In this document: in pieces, positions 44,690-56,110 of the stretch
Numbering within the stretch: position 1 is the first letter of the stretch
Layout: the number at the start of each line of letters is the position of its first letter
NCBI GenBank assembly: GCA_012934845.2
Contig: WNNJ02002681.1
Coordinates: 62,001 to 126,000, forward strand
Direction: 5' to 3'
Length of the DNA stretch: 64,000 nucleotides
Source: Pomphorhynchus laevis
Taxonomy: Eukaryota > Acanthocephala > Palaeacanthocephala > Echinorhynchida > Pomphorhynchidae
Notes under the pieces: generated by a model
Database searches by the model: none
The model's input: only the letters and a program-made list of their open reading frames with translations
What the model was told of the DNA's origin: nothing
Translations under genes and position numbers: made by a program

Positions 44690-46010
44690 ATTCTATATTT
44701 TGATAGCTCCTGCTATCATAATGATTACAAAAAATGATTCACAATTTGTTTGCCCCGTGTTTCCAACATTTATACAAAAATACAAGCATTGATGTGCCCC
44801 GCATTTCTACTTAAAAGAAAAAGAAAATACCGAGAAACAAAACAATCATACTACAATTTTATACACATTTTAAAACAAACAAAACGAAAGAAAAAAATAC
44901 AGAATCATGAAGCAAAATAAAATTAAAATCATAAAATAAGTGACACACACAAATACGAATTTAATAATAAAAATAATGTAAAAGTAGAGTAATAAATTAT
45001 AATTTAATCTAAACCAAAACAAAATAATAATTAGAAAAACAAACAAACGAATTGAAAAAATTAAAATAATGTAATATTGGAATAATTAATTATAATTTAA
45101 ATTTAAGTTTGAAATCTTATTTATCATTAAGCATTAAATTAGGTATTTTTTAAATAAAATACGCTTCTTGAATAATGAGAGAAAGAAGTTACTTTCAAAT
45201 GATAAAATCGATGCATTTTCAAAATCAACGGAATGATTCAAACTCACAAAATGCTGAGCAACAGCATTAGAATTGGTCCATTTACGTACATTATAATTAT
45301 GTTGTTTAATACGCTTAACCAAACCTTGACCCGTTTGACCAACATATACCTGATCCCATTCTTTACAAAGTATTTTATAAACAATGACATCTTTGTTAAA
45401 ATCTGGTTTACGCTTAAAAATGTTGTGAAGTTTAGGTAATTTTCTGTTAAAAATGTGCACTTTGTTAATACAACTATTTTTTATGTTATTGTTAATAAAC
45501 TTTGAAAATACTGAATTCCACTTGTTACTAACAAAAGGTATTCCTATATGATGTATTCTTTTTTTAGGACCATGGACTTTATTTTTATGCGCTAAAGATT
45601 TAAATTTAGCTTTCTTAATAGCCCAAAGCGGAAAAGCCACTTTTTAGTAAATTATGTGTGATGGCCTTTTCTCTTTCAAAAATTAAGTGATAGTTAGAAC
45701 AGATAAGCCTGCAACGTAAGTAATGTGACGTAGCAGCGGAAATCAGCCAATTAGTTGGAACGTTTAAAGTCCAAGAAACAATATTTGGCCCTGTACCAAA
45801 TTTTTTTGATAAACACACGTTTGAAGTATAGAAGAATTAACCCGCTTAACCAAGACATCGAGAAAAGGTATACCCACATTAGATTCAGAAAAAACGCGTC
45901 ATTGAATTCGAGAATCCTTAGAATTTAGCGTATGGGTAAGGAATATCACATCTATATCACCCTACTGGACAAACAACCGAATTGATTCAACAAATGGAGT
46001 TTTTTCGAAA
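44690..46010 (-). mobile_element. Penelope-like element, 5'-truncated, inserted in the LINE
   Basis: Minus strand. From about 45960: end of the RT (VFSESNVGIPFLDVLVKR), then 45615-45818 and 45134-45640, which encode the linker and the GIY-YIG nuclease (VIVYKILCKEWDQVYVGQTG then QGLVKRIKQHNYN). The remaining 450 bases are an AT-rich 3' tail. It divides the LINE RT between its GPDGLPS block and its RPISL-like block, so it is younger than the LINE. Partial; not functional. Confidence 0.8.
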
Positions 46011-47479
46011 CCGACTAAAGCAGAATAATGTTGTATAGAGGTACACAGAGAACATTTGCAAGATCATGAAGAAAGTACCGACGGTAAACCGTCTGGACCA
46101 GCTCTCGCTTTTCTTTTTAATCGGCAAACTTCCCTAAAAAGTGTTGGCATCCAAATAAGTTAACAGTGCGAAAAACGCACTCATTCGAATAGTCATATGT
46201 AGGTGATTCTCTAACATTATACACTGAATCTGTAGATAAGCTGAAATGCTCGGCAAATTCATTCGCAATTTGAGATCCGTCCGATAGAAACACACCGCTA
46301 TTATTTCTTATTGCACAATGATTATTGTTCTTTGTTTTGATTAAACGTAGCTAAAGAAGGTGCTAGGATTTATAAGACATCGGCTGCAAAAGTTCCTCTC
46401 AAAATTCAACCTATTCTTTCTTTTCAAACCTGTTACACTATTACGAAGTTGCTTATATTTACAAAATTTCGTCTTCCCATTTTTAAAGCTATTATAGGCA
46501 TTATCCCTCTCCTTAATTGCCCGTTTAACTTTACTATTAATTCAGCACGATGCAGTTGATCTACTAAAATTTCTTAATAGAGCATATCGCCTTTACAAGT
46601 ACAGAAGAGTATCACGTAAGAAATTCCATGAGTATTCAATCCCAAGGATATGTGCGTTTGGCCACACTACATACTGTAGATATTGTCTAATCCGAGCAAG
46701 ATCTGCTTTAAACGGGCTTACTACACGTGGTTGACCATATTTTTGTTGTGCAGAATCTATATCTAGGTGTATTTATAAAACTACATTATCTGAAGAGTCA
46801 ATGGAATTACCATAATATATCTCAGTTACTATATCACTTGGTATATGAAGACATAAGTCAAGGATGGAGCTCAACAAAGAATAATATCTAGTGAAAGAAA
46901 AAACATGTTGTGTAAGGGACAGTCATTTATGCAGTTGAGTAAATTAGAAGTCCCCGGGTCTGATCCTTTTGCTGTGCAGCTATTCCAGTCTACTCTTGAC
47001 ATATAAAATCACCCAGTATAAGTACACTATCTCCATCAAATTTCTAAAACAGAGCAACAAGACCTGTGGTGTCCGAACATGCACTGCGATAAATAAATAT
47101 CATGATATTTGGTGATGGTCTATTTAATTCGATAATTATTACTTTATTATTGTTTAATGAATCGGCATAAATTTGTAGTACCGCAAAAGTCCAATCACAG
47201 CGAATATATGCAATGACGCCCCTGCCTCTCTAAGATGTTCTATCACTTCTACAGAATTCGTAACCATGGACGGATATATTGTCAGATATAGAATTACTAT
47301 ATGAATAATTAAAATAACTAATTAAAAACGATAATAAATTACATAGTGTGAATTTTTAAACATTATAATTAAATTTTAATTATTAAAATTTAAATATCTT
47401 CTTTAATGATGCCAATAAAACCTTAACACTTTAGTATGTACTTTATCACTTTATGATCGAACTTTTGAATAATAAACAT

Positions 47480-48770
47480 AAATATGTCAAATTCATTGCA
47501 CCACCATGTAGTGATTACAGGCAAATAAACTTGACCTCTTCGATATGTAAAGTCCTTGAACGTGTTATCTGCAGTAGTCTCTCGGGCCATCTCGTCTCCT
47601 TTGGTATACTCTCGTTCGCCCTGCACAGTTTTCGTCACGGTCGGTCGTGTTTGACGAACTTACTTACTGCGCGCGAAATGTGGATCCAATCGTTGAGTGT
47701 TGACAGCTCGGTCGATATAATCTTTATTGATTTCTCAAAGCCTTCGACCAGGTTCCACATGAGAGCCTGATCAGCTTGTTAGCTCACTACAGTGTTTCTA
47801 TAACATAGCGCAATTTGATTTGTAATTTCATTTGCAACAGATAATTTCGAGTAAGGTTGGTAGTAGTCTGTCTTCTGCTAGGCCTGTTAATTGTGGCGTC
47901 CCCCAAGGTACAACCCTTGGTCCCTTGCTTTTCAGTATATTTCTATATGATCTGCTCTTACGCATAAATAGCCCTGCTTGGCATTTGCTGAAGATATGAA
48001 AGTCTGGTGCGATAGAATTTCCGACCCACAGGGCCAGCGCCTACAGCACGATCTTCACACAGTATGCCAAGTATGAAACTTGGCAACGGTATACCTGATC
48101 GTGAATTTTATTTAGGATGTCAGAAGTTTAACATTATATCTGATCACACAAACCTTGGAATCATTTTGAATAACGATCTCAAGACTGGATTGAATACCGA
48201 TTATATCCATGGAAAAGCAATGAAGTATCTGTACTGTATAAATAATTAATACATTTGCTAAGCTTAAGCCGCAACTATTAAAGCATATATATTGCGTATA
48301 TTAGTCCGCCCGCACGTGGAATACTGCATCACAACAACTTTTCCACCCACAAAAGCTGAAATGTCAAAGATTGAGTATATCCTGCGTAGAGGAAGCAAAC
48401 TTTGTATTGGCTCACATTATTCTTACACTGAGCATCTAACTTGTTTGAAACTGCCTTCAAAGGCTCAAAGGCTACTATATTTAGACCTCGCAGCGATGTG
48501 ACTCTTGATTCATGGAACGGAAGGTCTCACAATATCTTGTATACAATTACGCAATTCGGGAAGCAGAGGTCACTCTCTCGCGTTGTTTAAATTCGCCCAC
48601 AGTAAAGTCAGGTATGAGTAGGTTTTCCCACCGCTCATTGAATATTTGGAATTTGTTACCTGAGTACTTTGCTAGTGCTGCTAGCTATAGCCACTTCAAA
48701 ATGCTCCTGTTGAAGTGGATTGTAAATTCCGGTATGGATGCGTGGATCTATTTTGATATTTAATGTTTTG
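47480..48770 (+). mobile_element. LINE RT fragment (CR1/Jockey-like), plus strand
   Basis: Plus strand, broken: SDYRQINLTSSICKVLERVI (RT block 1) near 47510, SFRHGRSCLTNL near 47630, FIDFSKP/AFDQVPH near 47730, and a GVPQGTTLGPLLF-like block near 47890. The YADD-equivalent region near 47985 is altered. C-terminal conserved parts follow: YLGCQKFNIISDHTNLGIIL near 48110, RILVRPHVEYC near 48295, SKIEYILRRGSKL near 48370 and RFSHRSLNIWNLLPEYFASA near 48620. It starts within the RT domain, so it is 5'-truncated. Confidence 0.75.
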
Positions 48771-48789
48771 AAAACAAAATTTGTGAAGT

Positions 48790-49690
48790 TGAAACAGCCA
48801 TTTGCGACAAGTAACTTGTAACCTATAATAATATAATAACACCTGTGTATTTCAATGAAACAATGTTCGGTAGTCTGTAAGTTGATGTGTAACTGATAAT
48901 AGTCATAAGTAGAAAATAATTTATAATTAGCTTATAATTTAGCTTATTATCTCTTAAAAGTTGTTTTAATATTTCTAATTGTTCATTTATACACATATCT
49001 TTTTTAATATTTTAAACTCTATTTTCTTATTCCTTTTATCACCATGACTTCTTGGTTTGCGTTTAACCGGATTATTATAATATAGTTGATTATTATGTAC
49101 TATACTACTTCGCCAATTCTCATTCAATTCTAATGGGTACATGGAATTAAGCGTTTTAATCCAAAAATCTTCTCCTTTTAATAGCGTTCGATTACGTTGA
49201 ATATAATACAAACGTTATATACTATAAAACGTCTAATACGTGCTTTTTGCATATTTTATTGTATTTGATTCAATACAGTATTGAATACTATGGTATTGTA
49301 CAGATAATTGCAATTAGCATTGATAACCATTCAAAATTATTATTTTCAGAATCTATAACGTAAAATACCTCAAAATATTTTAACATCAATTCTAAAATCT
49401 TGGACAAGTGCTTGCCATTTTACAGAATTTACATGATTTTATTTAGTGGTTTTAAGTGTCGAATGATTGTTTGCCTTTTATTCTTGGCAAATATGCTCTT
49501 TTACCGATAACTTTTATAAAAGTTAACTACGTTTACAAGAGACAATTGCTTTGTGGACTGTCAATAGAGATTAGGGATATTAGCATTTGACGATTTTGAG
49601 TGATAAATGCATTACACGATTGTATTTAAACTGAGATGACTATGCTTGATGTCTGTTCCTTATAGAATAAAATACAAATTTCATGAATAT
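48790..49690. other. AT-rich spacer
   Basis: A minus-strand frame at 48987-49211 (YYNNPVKRKPRSHGDKRNKK) has protein-like character but no recognisable family. It may be part of a decayed PLE or LINE. Nothing else seen. Confidence 0.4.
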
Positions 49691-49696
49691 AAAAAA

Positions 49697-50299
49697 TCAA
49701 TATGTTATTTTCAAGCATTTAAATTGGTATTCTAAGGAATCTTCGGTCAGTTTCCCTTCTTTAATGGCAGTGGCGTATACAGGAAAGTCTTCCAACTCAG
49801 GGTCTGTATACTTCAAGTCGACAAATTTATTCCATTCAATATTTATGAAATTATCACATTTAAAGTCTTTCAGTATTTGAGTGCAAAATATTAGTCCAAT
49901 ATTAGGATGGACAAGGCACTCATTGTAAAGCCGAGAGCCACCTATCACAAATACTTTACTTATTCTCTCAAAATTGTTTTCCTGTTGAATCCATGATAAA
50001 GCCTTTTGTAAAGAATTGCATATGTAATCTGGTTTGCATTCATCTTCAAGTGCCGATAAAATATTACTGATCACAATATTATAGCGATACTTCAATGGCC
50101 TGTGCTTAACAGGAATAGCTTCCCATGTTTTCCTTCCCATTATAACCACATTCTTTTTTAATTGATGGCTAGTGTTAATTGCAGATAAAGTTGTTTCTCG
50201 AAACACTTTGAGATCCTTAGGTATATTCCATGGTATAACATTATTTTTAGATATGCCATTCCGAATGTCACATGCAAAAATTAGATTAATTCTTATCAT
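49697..50299 (-). CDS. DHFR: Dihydrofolate reductase
   Basis: A 200-residue single-exon frame (animal enzymes are about 185-190). DHFR reduces dihydrofolate to tetrahydrofolate with NADPH in the cytosol, feeding thymidylate, purine and one-carbon metabolism. Visible signatures: GISKNNVIPWNIPKDLKVFR (the PW..P.D.K.F block with the catalytic acidic residue), VVIMGRKTWEAIP (NADPH-binding MGR.T/W.S/AIP block), IVISN (strand before the adenine site) and VFVIGGSRLY (the GG cis-peptide segment). The C-terminal part (DFPVYATAIKEGKLTE...YQF) replaces the usual YKFEVYEKN-type strand and is slightly longer. It is not fused to thymidylate synthase, as expected in animals and fungi. It looks whole; the start is the first ATG, and the core begins within three residues (INLIFACD). 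Confidence 0.92.
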   Translation of the reverse strand: MIRINLIFACDIRNGISKNNVIPWNIPKDLKVFRETTLSAINTSHQLKKNVVIMGRKTWEAIPVKHRPLKYRYNIVISNILSALEDECKPDYICNSLQKALSWIQQENNFERISKVFVIGGSRLYNECLVHPNIGLIFCTQILKDFKCDNFINIEWNKFVDLKYTDPELEDFPVYATAIKEGKLTEDSLEYQFKCLKITY

Positions 50300-50429
50300 A
50301 AATCTGTAAAATTACAAACACCTTTATATTGTTTATATCAATAGAATTAAATGTCTGCTTATCTTTCAGCTTCATGTTGTTAAGATGCAAAAGTTAATAA
50401 TATCAAAGGCTGAGTTAGTTATTATATAT

Positions 50430-50470
50430 ATTGCCAAAGCTTTCACCGCGTTACGGCTTTGTCAGTGGCC
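50430..50470 (-). ncRNA. Degenerate PLE hammerhead
   Basis: The minus strand reads CTGACAAAGCCG, taacg, CGGTGAAAGC (50441-50465), matching the PLE pattern CUGACGA, short helix II, GAAAC with two core changes. Flanking AT-rich DNA may be the rest of a PLE terminal repeat between DHFR and the transposon. Confidence 0.45.
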
Positions 50471-50652
50471 CATTTTAAATAATTTGTAATAATCAAGAAA
50501 TTTGTTTAACCCCAAGTTGGGTTAATATCAAATAGCAAAATAAAAAATAGTTAGATAATTTCGTAATCTAGTAGGATGGCGGAAATAATAAAATCTTAGA
50601 TTAACGCTTTAACCATTCCAACACTTTTATTGTTTGCAGTTATATCCTTTTA

Positions 50653-50826
50653 CAGAGGTTTTCATTATTATAGATCACTTTTCCCATTATTATAGATCAC
50701 TTTTCTCATTATTATAGATCACTTTACCCATTATTATAGATCACTTTTCCCATTATTATAGATCACTTTTCCCATTATTATAGATCACCTTTCTCATTAT
50801 TATAGATCACTTTTCCCATTATTATT
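50653..50826. repeat. Left iterated terminal inverted repeat of the DD34E element
   Basis: Seven tandem copies of a 22-bp unit, with one- or two-base variants, start straight after the terminal CAGAGGTTTT. Confidence 0.93.
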
Positions 50827-51226
50827 TTGTCGCACAGATGTCTCATATATATTGATATTATGATCATGATTGATATTATTTTAATATAACATTCCTTACA
50901 TTTAGCTTAACATACTAATACATATTATCAAAGTGTTTATTATTATTATCTTGCATCTAGGGGTCACATCTCGCGTATTTAAGCTTTTAGAGTGATAGAT
51001 GAGGTGATGGAGGGATCAGGAGCAATATTGCATTATGATGGTGATCTTGGTTTTAGAAGACTACGACACATATTATTATAGTTTTAGATAACAAATATAA
51101 TATATCCATAAACACAAATCTAAAATGCGCAAGATAGAACGCTCACTTTAATCACAGCTGATAGTATGTGTTATTTATTACTTTATTTGTTTTTTTATGT
51201 TTATTAAAATACAAAAAATGTTTATT

Positions 51227-51880
51227 TCAAATGAAATCAATTCTTGCAGCTGCCTTTTCAACCCAAATACGCATATGATTGTAATAACCCTCCAACCTGA
51301 ATTCTCCTTCTATAAGCACACTATTAATCGTACCGATAAGCTCTTCACTATTAGAAGAAGTATTTTGTTGTTTGACTCTTGACTTGAACGACGAGAAAAA
51401 TTCCTCTATCGGATTCAATTGAGGAGAATAGGGAGGTAGAAGCTTATGAATATAATTACGACGAGCAAGAGATGCTTTCACGGTAGCTGTTTTATGTATG
51501 GAGGCATTGTCCATAACGATATATTTTCGTTCATTTTGGTTTAGCTGTGGCAGTTGCGTATCAATGAAGTCTATCATATCAACGGACTTAAAACTTCCCA
51601 CCTTGACTTTAAATGCGAGTATTCCTTGATTAGTAATTGCACACAGTACAGATATATTCGTTCCCTTACCATTAGGTACATTGATGTAACATTTCGTGTT
51701 TTTTGGGGAGTATCCATAATTCTGATAGGTGTGTAAATTAAAACCCGTTTCATCTAAAAAAATAAGCTGATTGTCATCAATATTAGATAAAGAGGCTGCA
51801 TACTGAGCTCTTACGTTTTTGTTTTCATTACTATTTCTATTAATAGGAATTAAAGTCAAGGACTTTCTTGAATAATCCAT
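51227..51880 (-). CDS. Transposase catalytic domain, DD34E
   Basis: 217 residues. IFLDETGFNLHTYQNYGYSP carries the first catalytic Asp, YIVMDNASIHKTATVKA the second, and LPPYSPQLNPIEEFFSSF the Glu. There are exactly 34 residues between the second Asp and the Glu, hence DD34E as in Tc1/IS630 relatives. The protein cuts at the terminal repeats and reinserts at TA. The DNA-binding part lies just upstream in another frame, so the copy probably cannot make a full transposase unless an intron or unusual start is used. Confidence 0.9.
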   Translation of the reverse strand: MDYSRKSLTLIPINRNSNENKNVRAQYAASLSNIDDNQLIFLDETGFNLHTYQNYGYSPKNTKCYINVPNGKGTNISVLCAITNQGILAFKVKVGSFKSVDMIDFIDTQLPQLNQNERKYIVMDNASIHKTATVKASLARRNYIHKLLPPYSPQLNPIEEFFSSFKSRVKQQNTSSNSEELIGTINSVLIEGEFRLEGYYNHMRIWVEKAAARIDFI

Positions 51881-51976
51881 GTCCTTGACATGGATAACAA
51901 CCGACGGGGTTATGTATCAAAAGTCTCTCACTCATTGCTTTTAGTGTCGTACAAGGGTTTAGAGCAAGTTCTGATG

Positions 51977-52297
51977 CTATAATATTTTTCTCATGACTAT
52001 GGTCTTTTCTAGTATCTGATTTTTTTGACCAGCAGTTTTAAATGTTGATAAATCAACGTAATCCCCTGCAAGATACCTTTTATATATCCTTCTTATAGTA
52101 ACTATCGAAAGATTGAGCACAGGGGCCATGTCTTTTATTTTGTAATTATTGCCTAGAAGACCCAAAAAGCATTCTATTGTATTCTTTGTAATAGATTGTT
52201 TTATCTTTCTTTCCAATAGATCGCCCTCGTTGGGTATTGAGTTTTCATTATCTTCTTTTTCTAATTCATCACTTTCTTGATCAAAAAGGAATTCCAT
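51977..52297 (-). CDS. Transposase N-terminal helix-turn-helix part
   Basis: 106 residues. After an acidic start (MEFLFDQESDELEKEDN) comes a helix-turn-helix (YKIKDMAPVLNLSIVTIRRI, then YKRYLAGDYVDLSTF), the part that binds the iterated end repeats. The frame stops at 51977, while a +1 reading continues the expected sequence (IIASELALNPCTTLKAMSER) before the catalytic frame begins near 51880. This points to a frameshift plus possibly a local duplication (ccatgtccttgacatgg). Confidence 0.8.
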   Translation of the reverse strand: MEFLFDQESDELEKEDNENSIPNEGDLLERKIKQSITKNTIECFLGLLGNNYKIKDMAPVLNLSIVTIRRIYKRYLAGDYVDLSTFKTAGQKNQILEKTIVMRKIL

Positions 52298-52322
52298 ATG
52301 GGGTAATTTTTTTAAACTATAA

Positions 52323-52541
52323 AAATAATAATGAGAAAAGTGATCTATAATAATGGGAAAAGTGATCTATAATAATGGGAAAAGTGATCTATAATAATGA
52401 GAAAAGTGATCTATAATAATGGGAAAAATGATCTATAATAATGGGAAAAGTGATCTATAATAATGGGAAAAGTGATCTATAATAATGGGAAAAGTGAACT
52501 ATAATAATGGGAAAAGTGATCTATAATAATGAAAACCTCTG
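52323..52541. repeat. Right iterated terminal inverted repeat of the DD34E element
   Basis: About nine copies of the complementary 22-bp unit (core gtgatctataataatg), ending AAAACCTCTG. It is longer than the left end by about two units. Confidence 0.93.
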
Positions 52542-52679
52542 TATACAAGTTATTAATTACTGCTATCGAGACACTTTGCTTAAATTATAAATTAATATCA
52601 CTAATTTCAATATAAAAATTTTAATTTTAAATTTTAATTTCATAAAATTAAAGTTAATTTTAATTTTAAACACGGAGGG

Positions 52680-55600
52680 AGAACTACCTCCTGTGCCAAA
52701 ATTGGTAAACCTTATATAGTGAAACATCTACAACCTTTCAAAAGACAGAACCTTTTTAATAAGTTCCTGAGAGAGTTCACTGTTGCTTACAAAAATAGAA
52801 TTTTATTCAATTCAATAAGATATTTCGAGTCTGAGGTTCGCATTTCCTTCTGCACCTCAGATATCGCAGCAGCCTATTTGGAATTTTTCGAGAAGAAGTT
52901 AACAGATTACGAAACGACAACTTTCAAGCCTATTCAGGCTTCTTTAAAACTAAAGAATTTTCCGCCCTTCACGTCAGAGGAAGATGTAAGGGCTCTAGAA
53001 TCTACTTATAAATTACATAATATACGTTATATCACGGGCAGAAACGGCCTACCATTACCAATTGCATTTTGCTCAACGTCGGTTGACCAGACTGAATGCC
53101 TATCAAACAGTACATGTAACTCCTTTCTGGGGCACAATTTGTCATTCACACTTATAGACTCCGATCACCTGACGTATCCCTATTGTAATGGATGTCGTCA
53201 ATGGGGGTATTGGGCTTCTAATTGCGAGCGGACCCGGACATGTGGGATCTGCGGATCATCTGATGTTCATTTGGGGAAGTGTCTATTGCCTCCCCATTGT
53301 TCTAACTGCGGCGGTAAACATCTTTCTTGGTCCAGAAAATATAGATACTTTAAAGACTACAAGAAGCGGCATTGTGGATCACCCTGCAAGACGGCCAACT
53401 TCGCTGATGCCTGCTCGGCCAATAGATCTAACGATATTACAATTACAAACTCAGATATCAATAAGCTTATAGATGCTAGGCACCAGGCAAATATGAACGA
53501 GTTTCGAACTTTAACTCAATACCTTGTAACTAAGTTTGAGGAGTTACGTTCTCCTATAACGACGAATATTACGACGTACTCAAATAAATCACCGTCTTCA
53601 AAAATAACGAAATGCTTCTAAACAGAGTCTCAACTCTTTAAAGTGTGATAAGATGGATAATAGCAGGAAAGTAGATACAGCCTCCTCGGGAAATGAAGAA
53701 AAAGCCGGTGGGCAAATGACTTCTTCTAGTTTGGCCGATTGTCAGAAGGGCATCCTTCCCACCTCTGGTATGGGCTAGAAAGAGCATCCCACTCCAGCTG
53801 ACGTAACACAATGGGAAGTAACCAAGGGCCTTTTTCACTGAATATTCTTCAGTGGAATTCGAGAGGTGCTCCGCCCTTAGGCTTCTATCTGGTAGAGATG
53901 CAGATGTTATAGTCCTTCAGGAGACGCAGTATATCTGTCTCCCCCAGTACATTACTTGATTTATCCCTAAGCACATTTACACCCAATTAAATCCGTACAA
54001 ACTCCCTCTCACTAATCTTCATCTCAAGGTCTTTTAACCCTAGTTAAATGCTCCTTAAGATCATCCCTCCTTTTAAACTATTCCCGTCCAGCCCTGTCTT
54101 GTATTGTAAGAACGGGAAACGTATCAGTATAGCCAATATCTATATTAGGCCAGAGGAAATTCACAAGAACTGTGAGCTACTGAACCGTATTTCAGGTAGT
54201 GGCTATGACATGTTACTCGGTGACTTCAACGACAGAACTGGCCGTTGGATTAATGCAGAACTCCGCAGAGCCAGAAACGACTAACTTATTCACAAACCAC
54301 TATCCCCACCTTTCATTGATCAACAACTAATTCTCTTCTCGACATATTGCTGCTTCATAAGATATGATTGTTAAAACCCATCTGTACTGAGCAGTCACGA
54401 CAACAACAGACCAGCTCTCATGACCTAATTCGCTGGCGGATTGAAAACGATTCGTTGCTTAGAAGGAGGTTTCACTTTGATCCCATTAGAGTGGCCTTCT
54501 TTCAGGTAGCGATCCAACTCTTCCCCTGAATTGGTAATGATAGTTTGACCGAATTTAATTCCTACCACTCATCGCAAGCTACCGCGTTTCTTTCGACTTC
54601 CTATAAAGGTCATATATACAACCCCACTCCAACAAAACTTAAGGTACTAACTAAAATGCTACACCTCACAAATCTCTCAGTTACCGCCAGACAGGTCATC
54701 TCAAATGAATATTAAAGCACTAGATACAGGTTCCATCTGAGTAGGGATAAGACGAGCATTTATTGCCTTAACCCTTCTCAGTCTTCCTTTTGGAAGATAT
54801 TTAAGAAGGAGAAGTTTGTCTGCTGGAAGGAGAGATCATTGGGTTGGATGGTAGCTTAGGCCTTGACAAAGTTTAGGAGGAGTCACTATCCCTACATAAT
54901 TATGGAACCACTCTATCTCCTCAATCAATCCAGTCTTGGGGCGACTTCAGGAGCAGGGACTTATCTGTCACAGATATCCTAAACTCTTGGGGGCCACTTC
55001 CAGGCACTTACAAATACCACGCGCCACTCTCCACTCGGGTCTGTCACCTTTTGACAGACAGTCAGAGAAATGAGGTCGCCATTACTATGCTATTAGCCTT
55101 CCGTCCGATGTTGCTGGCAGTAATATCAGCCGTCGTGTTTTTATGCCAAAAAAATCGATTTAATGCCCTAAAGATCTGCGGCCTATCTCAATTCAAAACT
55201 CCCTCATCTTCATTTATGAAAAAGCGCTGGCGCGTAAAATCCGCGACCATCTATGTAAGCGAAATTTAATCCCACCAGGTTTTCATGGGTACGTAAAAGA
55301 TCGCTCGGTCCATACAGCAATAGGTGAAGTACATCAGTTTTGTCAAGACAACAGTCATGAGCTTGCTGTGGCTGTTTTGAACTTTACAAAGTGGTATACG
55401 CTGATGATACTACAGCATATTTCTCTGGACGCAGGTCCAAAGATGTAATCTCTGACATCAGCCGTTTCCTTTTAAGATTAAAAGATCAGTTAGCCTCATC
55501 CAATCTTATTTTAAACTCCAACAAATCGCAGGTGGTCGTCTTTCATGACGCTCCTGCGACAAAGAAAAAATATAGAGACTAGCACTCTCAGCACTTTCTT

Positions 55601-56110
55601 CAATATTGACTAATCAACCACTCCCTACCTTCACAAGTCGAGTAAAATAACTGGGGGTCACCATTACGGTGAACTGGCGAACGAAACTGACCAAGATAAA
55701 CTCAAACGTATTCTGAAGAGAGCTAGCTGGGCCCTGAAACGGGCTCAGCATCTGTCATTTAATGGGAAAACACAAGTGCGCCTCTGGGGTACTTGGGCTA
55801 TCTCGGGATTAGTTTTATTTTCAAGAGGACGTCCCCCAGAGCAAAGACTAAGGTTCATCATGCTCCTCATCTTGCGATTATCGAGCATAGTCCGCCTCGA
55901 TTGGACTCTTCGGGGGGGGGTGAAAGACCCCGGGTGGTTCAGTCGGAGAGCGGCGTGTTGGATTGGCTGGAGGGCTCAGATCCCGCTGAACCTGAGGCCG
56001 TGACAATATCGTAAAGGCTAAACATTTTGATTTCCTTATCGATCTTGAACTGTTGTTTTTCAACTGTCTTTTTTAGTAATTTTTAGTGGTTGTTAAGTGT
56101 TTATTTAAGA
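52680..56110 (+). mobile_element. LINE with zinc-knuckle ORF1, AP endonuclease and RT, decayed
   Basis: Plus strand. ORF1 (52719-53621) is intact. Then EN parts: SLNILQWNSRGAP near 53835, DADVIVLQETQYI near 53900, ISIANIYIRPEE near 54130 and YDMLLGDFNDRTGRW near 54205. RT parts: KDLRPISIQNSLIFIYEKAL near 55170-55220, GFHGYVKDRSVHTAIGEV near 55280, and VYADDTTAYF at 55394 with part of the RT missing before it. A C-terminal remnant runs to about 56010. Jockey/I-type layout. Two other copies of its EN region lie at 15.6-15.85 kb (+) and 58.0-58.66 kb (-). Confidence 0.8.
52719..53621 (+). CDS. LINE ORF1 protein with zinc knuckles
   Basis: 300 residues. The N-terminal half has an RRM-like alternation (VRISFCTSDIAAAYLEFFEK, IQASLKLKNFPPFTSEEDVR, LPLPIAFCS). 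The central part has three Cys clusters: CNGCRQWGYWASNC, CGICGSSDVHLGKC, and HCSNCGGKH. The C-terminal part is polar and likely helical. This is the nucleic-acid-binding, nucleocapsid-like protein of Jockey/I-type LINEs. The frame is whole although the downstream ORF2 is broken. Confidence 0.75.
   Translation: MKHLQPFKRQNLFNKFLREFTVAYKNRILFNSIRYFESEVRISFCTSDIAAAYLEFFEKKLTDYETTTFKPIQASLKLKNFPPFTSEEDVRALESTYKLHNIRYITGRNGLPLPIAFCSTSVDQTECLSNSTCNSFLGHNLSFTLIDSDHLTYPYCNGCRQWGYWASNCERTRTCGICGSSDVHLGKCLLPPHCSNCGGKHLSWSRKYRYFKDYKKRHCGSPCKTANFADACSANRSNDITITNSDINKLIDARHQANMNEFRTLTQYLVTKFEELRSPITTNITTYSNKSPSSKITKCF

Larger units (their letters stand above)
43195..47295 (-). mobile_element. LINE (CR1/Jockey-like) split by a minisatellite and a PLE
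   Basis: Minus strand, 5' to 3'. About 47290-46900: AP-endonuclease pieces (RGVIAYIRCDWTFAVLQIYA, DGDSVLILGDF). About 46580-46380: the linker typical of these ORF2s (KERDNAYNSFKNGKTKFCKY, KQLRNSVTGLKRKN). About 46090: SGPDGLPSVFFHDLANVLCV. A PLE interrupts at about 44690-46010. RT resumes at 44640 (NNKLISLT, CQVLERQLY), then VVFFDFSKAFDSANHKLLMS near 44400 and YADDLKI near 44150. The minisatellite at 43616-44063 interrupts next. The RT tail follows at 43206-43500 (VLRRSFVSLDPNSFKLLSIG). Many stops and shifts. Confidence 0.75.
50653..52541 (-). mobile_element. Tc1/IS630-type DD34E transposon with iterated terminal repeats
   Basis: A complete-looking 1889-bp element. The ends are CAGAGGTTTTCATTATTATA on the left and its complement on the right, flanked by TA on both sides (50651-50652 and 52542-52543), the usual Tc1/mariner target duplication. 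Each terminal inverted repeat is itself a tandem array of a 22-bp unit (core cattattatagatcac): about 7 units on the left (50653-50826) and about 9 on the right (52323-52541). The transposase is on the minus strand in two frames. Confidence 0.9.

Noticed and set aside
50653-50826. CRISPR-like array of regularly spaced 22-bp repeats
   Set aside because: Units are contiguous with no unique spacers, and they are mirrored as inverted repeats at the other end of a transposon in a eukaryotic genome.
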